Positions 1-5,858 of a DNA stretch of 5,858 nucleotides are shown piece after piece. The notes beneath the pieces were generated by a model, which did no database searches, was not told the origin of the DNA, and was given only the letters and a program-made list of their open reading frames with translations. The stretch lies in assembly GCA_006515795.1 (NCBI GenBank), contig VFMC01000109.1, forward strand, positions 1 to 5,858. Direction: 5' to 3'. The DNA is from Acidimicrobiaceae bacterium. GTDB lineage: Bacteria > Actinomycetota > Acidimicrobiia > Acidimicrobiales > Ilumatobacteraceae. A program made the translations under genes and the position numbers. How positions within the stretch are numbered: position 1 is the stretch's first letter; each line of letters opens with the position of its first letter.

Positions 1-1943
<1,943 letters not shown>

Positions 1944-1958
1944 TCCGGTTCCCGGGCG

Positions 1959-2432
1959 TCAGCTCCCCGGCTCGTCCGGGCGGCCATGGCGCTCGCAGCC
2001 GCCCGGCGGCCGGCTGCCCGGCTCGCGAGCCTCGGCCACTGCCGCCCACAGGTCGGTGGCGGTCACCCGGCCGACGAACGAGGCCTGCACCGCACCTGCG
2101 CGATCGGCGAGAACGAGCGTGGGCACCGCGTCGATGGCGTAGCGACGGTGTCGGTCGGCGTGAGCGGTGAACTCGACCTCTTCGAAGGCCACGGCCGACG
2201 TCGCCAGCACTTTTGCCTTGGCGACGATGTCGGCACACGTGTGGCAGGTCGACGAGGTGAACGCCACGACGAGCCAAGGGGCGTCGGGGCGGACGAAGTC
2301 GCTTCGATCCAACTGCAGCGGCGTGTGATGCCGTAGCTGCGTCGGCGGATCGGTGCCGTTGCGGCGGCGCAGCACGAGGGCCACGCCGGCGGCGATGGCG
2401 ACGATCAACAGCGCGACGGCTAGACGGGCCAC
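1959..2432 (-). CDS. Membrane-anchored thioredoxin-fold protein with CHTC motif
   Basis: Predicted 157-residue thiol-disulfide protein. Residues 4-21 form one hydrophobic membrane segment, followed by LRRRNG. The thioredoxin-like domain spans about 38-135: strand WLVVAF (53-58), active-site motif C63-H-T-C66 in SSTCHTC, and the cis-proline motif V103-P104-T followed by strand LVLAD. The canonical Trp before the first Cys is replaced by Thr. The last 20 or so residues (EPGSRPPGGCERHG onward) are Gly/Pro/Arg-rich, look disordered and contain a third Cys (146). The start is GTG at 2432, 4 bases after the stop of the DUF5719-like gene; no strong Shine-Dalgarno is visible, so translation is probably coupled. 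Its role could be disulfide reduction or exchange at the membrane, but the substrate is unknown. Three arginines just after the membrane segment favour a cytoplasmic thioredoxin domain by the positive-inside rule, so the side of the membrane is uncertain. Confidence 0.9.
   Translation of the reverse strand: MARLAVALLIVAIAAGVALVLRRRNGTDPPTQLRHHTPLQLDRSDFVRPDAPWLVVAFTSSTCHTCADIVAKAKVLATSAVAFEEVEFTAHADRHRRYAIDAVPTLVLADRAGAVQASFVGRVTATDLWAAVAEAREPGSRPPGGCERHGRPDEPGS
1995..2017. terminator. Possible hairpin at the convergent gene ends (weak)
   Basis: A perfect 7-base-pair GC stem (gcagccg / cggctgc) with a 9-base loop lies 51 bases past the ftsH stop, inside the coding sequence for the C-terminal tail of the thioredoxin-like protein. 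It could slow transcription arriving from ftsH. There is no T tract on either strand and GC-rich DNA forms such stems by chance, so this is only a candidate. Confidence 0.2.
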
Positions 2433-2436
2433 TGCT

Positions 2437-3864
2437 TCAACCGGCCAACGCGAACGAACCCGAGCGCCCGCGCATCTCGTCGCCCCGAGGAAGCAGGCGC
2501 TCCACGAACACCCGGCGATTGCTCTCCACCACGAAGGGACGACCGAGCACCGCCGGGTCGGTGAACGGTACGGTGATCACGCCGCTGGGCGGCAGCGGCA
2601 GGTCGACCAGCCCACTCACCGGCACGAGACCACCGGGCCCGAGTGTGCTCACGGTGATCGTGGCCTCGACGCCGTCGGCGTTCAGCACCACCAGAGCGTT
2701 GTCGATGGCAATGCCGGAACCGACCGACGCCGACCATCGCGTGGAGGCCAGGTCGGGCGGTGAACCCAGCACGACCGTGGTGGCAAAGTGGTCTCCGGCC
2801 GGGCGGGTGAGCACCCGTTCGACAGCGATCGAGTCGGCCGCGAACGTGGAGAACACGGCCCCGTGGCGCCCGGCGGGCAAGCCCTCGATCTCGGCGGTGC
2901 TCACCGTGACGACCCGGTTCGCCGGAACCGTGATCTCGGTGTCGTTCAAGAACGACGACGTGGCCGGCAGACCGAGGAACACCACCGACACCGTGACCTC
3001 TTCGTCGGAACCGTTGAGCACGCTGAACTGCTCGGTGATCGAGTCGCCGAGCTCACCGTCGGCGAACCAGTACTGACTCGACAGCGCGGGGGCGCCGAGG
3101 TTCATCGTGTAGCCGGACCGGCCGCCGCCGAGGTAGTGCTGCGACCTGCCGACGACCACTCGCCCACGGCTGGCCGTCACGGTGGCGGCGAGCACTGCCT
3201 CGTCGGCGGCACCGAGCTCGACCACCTGCACCGACCGCCCCGGCACCGGATAGCCCTGCAGCCGTGAGGGATTGCGGATGCCGTTGGCGGTGACGAAACC
3301 GATGTCGACGATCGCCGCGTCGGGGTAGGGGTTGGTGAGGATCAGCTGCTCGGTGCTGTCGTCGACCGTGAAACCGTCGGCGAAGTACCAGTTCGACGAG
3401 GCCGAGTTGGAGCAAGCCGCGACTGCGTTGCCTGCCGGGTGCTCGGCGGTTTGCTCGATGAAGCCCCCGCCGCCGTCGATCTCGACCACGGCCGACCGGA
3501 ACGACCCGACCGGCTGGATCTGATCGAGGTCGATGACGGTGTTCGAACGGGGTTCGATCGTGACACCTTCTTCGACAGCGGCGACGCCCGGTTCGGACGT
3601 GAACACCGTGATCCGGCCGTTCTTCACTGCGTCGGACGGGTTGGTGATCGACACCGAGCCCCCGAGGCCCTCCTGGCCGCCGGGCACTCCGGGGCAGTAC
3701 CAGGTGGACGTGATGAACGATCCGGTGGGAACGAACGGCATCGTCGGCCGGCCGAGCGAGGCGAAGGCGCTCTCGGTCTCGACCGGTGTCTCGCGCGCCG
3801 TGATGCCAAGACCGCCGAGGCCGAGCAGCACTGCGCATGCCGCCGCCGTTCGTTGCGGCCTCAT
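2437..3864 (-). CDS. Exported DUF5719-like protein with four repeated beta modules
   Basis: Predicted 475-residue envelope protein of unknown biochemical function. Residues 1-23 form a short basic start (MRPQRT) and a hydrophobic stretch (CAVLLGLGGLGITA), so a signal peptide or an uncleaved anchor. Cys10 is not in a lipobox. The rest is beta-rich and low in charge, and divides into four modules starting near STWYCPG (Trp55), SNWYFADG (Trp159), SQYWFADG (Trp266) and STRWSASVG (Trp377), spaced about 104-111 residues. Each continues with a strand containing an Asn-turn (ITNPS, LTNPY, VLNGS, VLNAD) and ends in a Val-rich strand, with VER in modules 3 and 4. Cys57 and Cys151 are the only cysteines after the signal region. 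The WYCPG start and the position after a membrane protein match what I recall of DUF5719 proteins in actinobacteria; the assignment is from memory. The ATG at 3864 overlaps the preceding stop (ATGA). Confidence 0.87.
   Translation of the reverse strand: MRPQRTAAACAVLLGLGGLGITARETPVETESAFASLGRPTMPFVPTGSFITSTWYCPGVPGGQEGLGGSVSITNPSDAVKNGRITVFTSEPGVAAVEEGVTIEPRSNTVIDLDQIQPVGSFRSAVVEIDGGGGFIEQTAEHPAGNAVAACSNSASSNWYFADGFTVDDSTEQLILTNPYPDAAIVDIGFVTANGIRNPSRLQGYPVPGRSVQVVELGAADEAVLAATVTASRGRVVVGRSQHYLGGGRSGYTMNLGAPALSSQYWFADGELGDSITEQFSVLNGSDEEVTVSVVFLGLPATSSFLNDTEITVPANRVVTVSTAEIEGLPAGRHGAVFSTFAADSIAVERVLTRPAGDHFATTVVLGSPPDLASTRWSASVGSGIAIDNALVVLNADGVEATITVSTLGPGGLVPVSGLVDLPLPPSGVITVPFTDPAVLGRPFVVESNRRVFVERLLPRGDEMRGRSGSFALAG
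3861..3864 (-). other. ATGA stop/start overlap, translational coupling
   Basis: On the minus strand the TGA of the membrane protein (3863-3861) overlaps the ATG of the DUF5719-like gene (3864-3862) in the sequence ATGA. A purine-rich GGGTGGAG lies only 2 bases upstream of the ATG, closer than is usual for a free Shine-Dalgarno, which fits re-initiation by terminating ribosomes. The overlap fixes the start of the downstream gene and implies matched expression of the two proteins. Confidence 0.8.
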
Positions 3865-5858
3865 GGCTCCACCCGGTTCGGGGCGTCGTCGCCGGCCGCG
3901 TTCTCGGGTGCTGCGGGTGCTGCGGGCGTGGCGGGCGTGGCGGGCGTGGCGGCAGCCGCGGCGACCACGACCACTGGGACCTCCCCGGTGTCGATGTCGG
4001 CGACGTTCACCACGTCGACAGCTTGGTCGGCGGGCTCGTCGGCGGGCTGGTCGGCGGGCGCCACCGATTCGAGCGTGAGCACGGGCGTCAGTTCGGAGCG
4101 CACCGCTCGCCGTCGCCAGCGACGGGCGCGGAACCTCGTGGAGCTGGCTGCCAACGCGACGAGCAGCCACGCGATCGACTGCACGATCAGGGTGAAGCGA
4201 CGGATGCCACTTGTGCGGTGCTCGAGCGTGGCGGTGCCCCCCGCCGGCAGGTCGAACGCCATCGTCGCGCCGAAAGCCGGCCGTGGCGTGATCGTGGTGC
4301 CGTCGAGGGTGAGGTTCCATGCGCGATCGAACGGCACCCCGAGGTGGAAGGTACCCGCGGCGACGACCGCGGTATCGGGACCGATGTGGTCGGCGCCACC
4401 CATCAACGGCGTCGCGCCGGCCAGATCCGACTGGGCGAGAGCAGCTGCACCGGCGGTGCGACTCGCCGACGCGCCGGCATTGGTCAGGATGCTCCGCGTT
4501 GGCACCCACGCCCGGTTCTCGTAGACGACGAAGTTCGGGGGGCTGTACACCTCGGCGAGGTCGAGCTGATCGCTCAACGCGTCGAGCAGGCCGACCGGCA
4601 CCGGCACCGGATCGGCGCTGGTGGACACCGCGCCGTCGACGATCGGCACGATGACGTAGCGCACCGCCCAAGGAGCGAGCAGCCTCCCGGCCCTCGTCGT
4701 GGATCCGAAGGCGATCGCATCGAGCGCAGCTCTTATCGCCGGCGGATTCGCCTCTGGCGGGGTGGCCCAGGTGCGCGAGACATCGAGCCCCTCCTCATCG
4801 GTCATCGCGTACGCGACGCCGGCCCGAACCGGCGAGACCGCGGCCGGCACGACACGCTGGTCGCCCACCCACAGCACGCGATACGAACCATCGGTCGAGC
4901 CGTCGGGCAGTTGCCCGAGCAGATCGATCAACGTGGTCTGCGGCGTGTCGAAGCGACCCGAACCGAGAGCGAAGGCGCTGGGGATCACGCCGAGGCCGAC
5001 GGCAACGATTCCGAGGAGCGCCAACGGCTGACGCCATCCGAAGGTGCCGCCGCGCACGTCGAGCTCGAACGAGGCAACGACACATCCGGCGCACAGCGCC
5101 AGACCGACAGCGACCGGTGCCAGAACGATGCCCGGCTCGGGCAGGCCGAGCGGCAGCTTGCCGCCGTCGTCGAGCACTGCCAACCAGGCGAACACGACGG
5201 CGAAGGCGCCACCGCGAACGGCCCAGCCGAAACGCCACCCACGACCGAGCAGGACGGCCGCCGCGACCGCGACGTACAGCGCCAGGCTGACGACGGCACC
5301 GCGAACGTTGCCCAGGTCGAAGCTGAGCAGCTCGACGACGGAGTTGCCGCGGTCGCCCGGTGGTGGCGGACCCACTATCGCCACCCAACCACCGTCGGCG
5401 AGGTAGGTCGCAAGCCAGGGCAGGTTCAGCAACGCCCCTACGGCGACGGCCAGCAGCCCGGCGACGAGAACGTTGAGCGAGGCGGCCGGTGCCACGCCGG
5501 TGAGAGTGCCGGCCAGTGCCATGACCACAGCCACGGACAACAGCAGGACCAGGTAGGAGGGCTCGAACGCGGTGACCACGGCGCACACCAGCGCGCCACC
5601 CGCGACAACCCGGACCCTTCCCCGCGACGACAGGGGGATCACTCGCTCGCCCACCTCGTCGGCGGGACCCGGCACGAGGCCGGCGGCCCGGCGCAGGCCA
5701 TCGATCGACCACGGCAGAGCAGCGCCCACGAGGAGCGCACTCCAACGGCCGATCGAGATCATCTGGGCACCGAGCGGCACGGCGGCGTAGATGACGGTCG
5801 CCGTGATCCGGGCGCGGACCAACCCGAAAGCAGCGGTGAGGCGCCACATGCCGACCGC
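3861..5858 (-). CDS. C-terminal part of large polytopic membrane protein, probable glycosyltransferase-2 fusion type
   Basis: Partial gene. The frame stays open through the right edge, and the ATG at 5849 is preceded by in-frame Ala-Val-Gly codons, so it is probably internal. Numbering from that ATG gives 662 residues. About eight hydrophobic segments lie between 15 and 295 (for example around 83-118, 125-150, 186-202, 214-226, 240-260 and 276-295). An extracytoplasmic domain follows (about 299-550), including RVLWVGDQRVVP (324-335) and a beta region with WNLTLDG (511-517). A last membrane segment is at 552-570, then a basic stop (TRFRARRWRRR), and an acidic and Pro/Ala-rich cytoplasmic tail (about 585-662). 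This layout and the DUF5719-like gene next to it resemble actinobacterial envelope proteins with an N-terminal family-2 glycosyltransferase domain. That domain would lie outside the window and is not seen. A YfhO-like membrane protein is the alternative. It likely acts in surface glycan or glycolipid assembly (inference). Confidence 0.85.
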   Translation of the reverse strand, partial: AVGMWRLTAAFGLVRARITATVIYAAVPLGAQMISIGRWSALLVGAALPWSIDGLRRAAGLVPGPADEVGERVIPLSSRGRVRVVAGGALVCAVVTAFEPSYLVLLLSVAVVMALAGTLTGVAPAASLNVLVAGLLAVAVGALLNLPWLATYLADGGWVAIVGPPPPGDRGNSVVELLSFDLGNVRGAVVSLALYVAVAAAVLLGRGWRFGWAVRGGAFAVVFAWLAVLDDGGKLPLGLPEPGIVLAPVAVGLALCAGCVVASFELDVRGGTFGWRQPLALLGIVAVGLGVIPSAFALGSGRFDTPQTTLIDLLGQLPDGSTDGSYRVLWVGDQRVVPAAVSPVRAGVAYAMTDEEGLDVSRTWATPPEANPPAIRAALDAIAFGSTTRAGRLLAPWAVRYVIVPIVDGAVSTSADPVPVPVGLLDALSDQLDLAEVYSPPNFVVYENRAWVPTRSILTNAGASASRTAGAAALAQSDLAGATPLMGGADHIGPDTAVVAAGTFHLGVPFDRAWNLTLDGTTITPRPAFGATMAFDLPAGGTATLEHRTSGIRRFTLIVQSIAWLLVALAASSTRFRARRWRRRAVRSELTPVLTLESVAPADQPADEPADQAVDVVNVADIDTGEVPVVVVAAAAATPATPATPAAPAAPENAAGDDAPNRVEP
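3906..3950 (-). repeat. Five 9-base tandem units coding ATP/AAP repeats
   Basis: Read on the + strand there are two exact copies of gggtgctgc (3906-3923) followed by three exact copies of gggcgtggc (3924-3950). On the coding strand they read Ala-Thr-Pro three times and Ala-Ala-Pro twice, near the end of the membrane protein (about residues 634-648). Exact identity of neighbouring units points to recent slippage expansion. Confidence 0.9.
4024..4059 (-). repeat. Three 12-base tandem units coding Ala-Asp-Gln/Glu-Pro
   Basis: Three consecutive 12-base units (tggtcggcgggc, tcgtcggcgggc, tggtcggcgggc on the + strand) differ at one position in the middle copy. They encode the ADQP-ADEP-ADQA stretch (about residues 599-610) of the cytoplasmic tail of the membrane protein. 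The unit is in frame, so copy-number change would lengthen or shorten the tail without disrupting the protein. Confidence 0.85.

Noticed and set aside
2020..2031. 12-base palindrome ggctcgcgagcc as an operator or attachment site
   Set aside because: It lies inside a coding tail, has no loop or second copy, and such palindromes are expected by chance in DNA this GC-rich.
3835..3837. Cys10 of the DUF5719-like protein as a lipoprotein lipid-attachment site
   Set aside because: It sits at the start of the hydrophobic stretch instead of after it, and the preceding residues (AAA) do not form a lipobox.
3906..4059. CRISPR-like array from the short repeats
   Set aside because: Units of 9 and 12 bases are directly adjacent with no spacers and keep the reading frame; they are coding minisatellites.
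3439..4524. 361-residue open frame on the plus strand
   Set aside because: Crosses two well-supported minus-strand genes, with low-complexity Arg/Ala/Thr-rich translation and no recognisable domain.
3865..4671. Upstream extension of the DUF5719-like frame, giving a 744-residue protein starting at 4671 (-)
   Set aside because: The extension is Arg-rich, has no fold-like pattern and lies wholly within the membrane protein gene in another frame. The signal-like N-terminus begins exactly at ATG 3864.

Overview
The window is GC-rich, densely coding bacterial chromosome. The codon bias, the FtsH sequence and a membrane protein/DUF5719-like/thioredoxin gene set all suggest a high-GC actinobacterium. 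My best guess is the Acidimicrobiia (Ilumatobacter-like), but this is inference from sequence style and not a database match. I see no mobile element, CRISPR array, RNA gene or phage-like signature, and no gene-free stretch longer than about 15 bases.

Layout. Bases 1-1943 (+) carry an FtsH-type membrane-bound AAA+ zinc metalloprotease whose true start lies left of the window. It ends in an unusual Ser/Asp/Glu-rich repetitive tail. Only 15 bases separate its stop from the stop of a convergent minus-strand cluster. That cluster, read from right to left, holds three genes. The first (5858-3861) is the C-terminal part of a large polytopic membrane protein with an extracytoplasmic domain, resembling the actinobacterial glycosyltransferase-2/membrane fusion proteins. 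The second (3864-2437) is a secreted or membrane-anchored all-beta protein that looks like DUF5719 and is built from four copies of a module of about 105 residues. The third (2432-1959) is a small membrane-anchored thioredoxin-fold protein with a CHTC motif. The first pair overlaps by ATGA and the second pair is 4 bases apart, so the cluster looks like one translationally coupled operon.

How the genes may work together (inference). The membrane protein and the DUF5719-like protein probably cooperate at the cell envelope in making or displaying a surface glycan. The DUF5719-like protein has only two cysteines outside its N-terminal hydrophobic segment, both bounding its first module. A CxxC thioredoxin-like protein encoded directly downstream is a plausible redox partner, although its membrane-anchor charge pattern argues against the required topology. 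FtsH is on the opposite strand and is probably a separate housekeeping transcription unit.

The most interesting points are the four-module protein and its possible redox pairing, and the fact that the low-complexity tails of FtsH and the membrane protein are encoded by short in-frame DNA tandem repeats. Nothing here is clearly a wholly new system.
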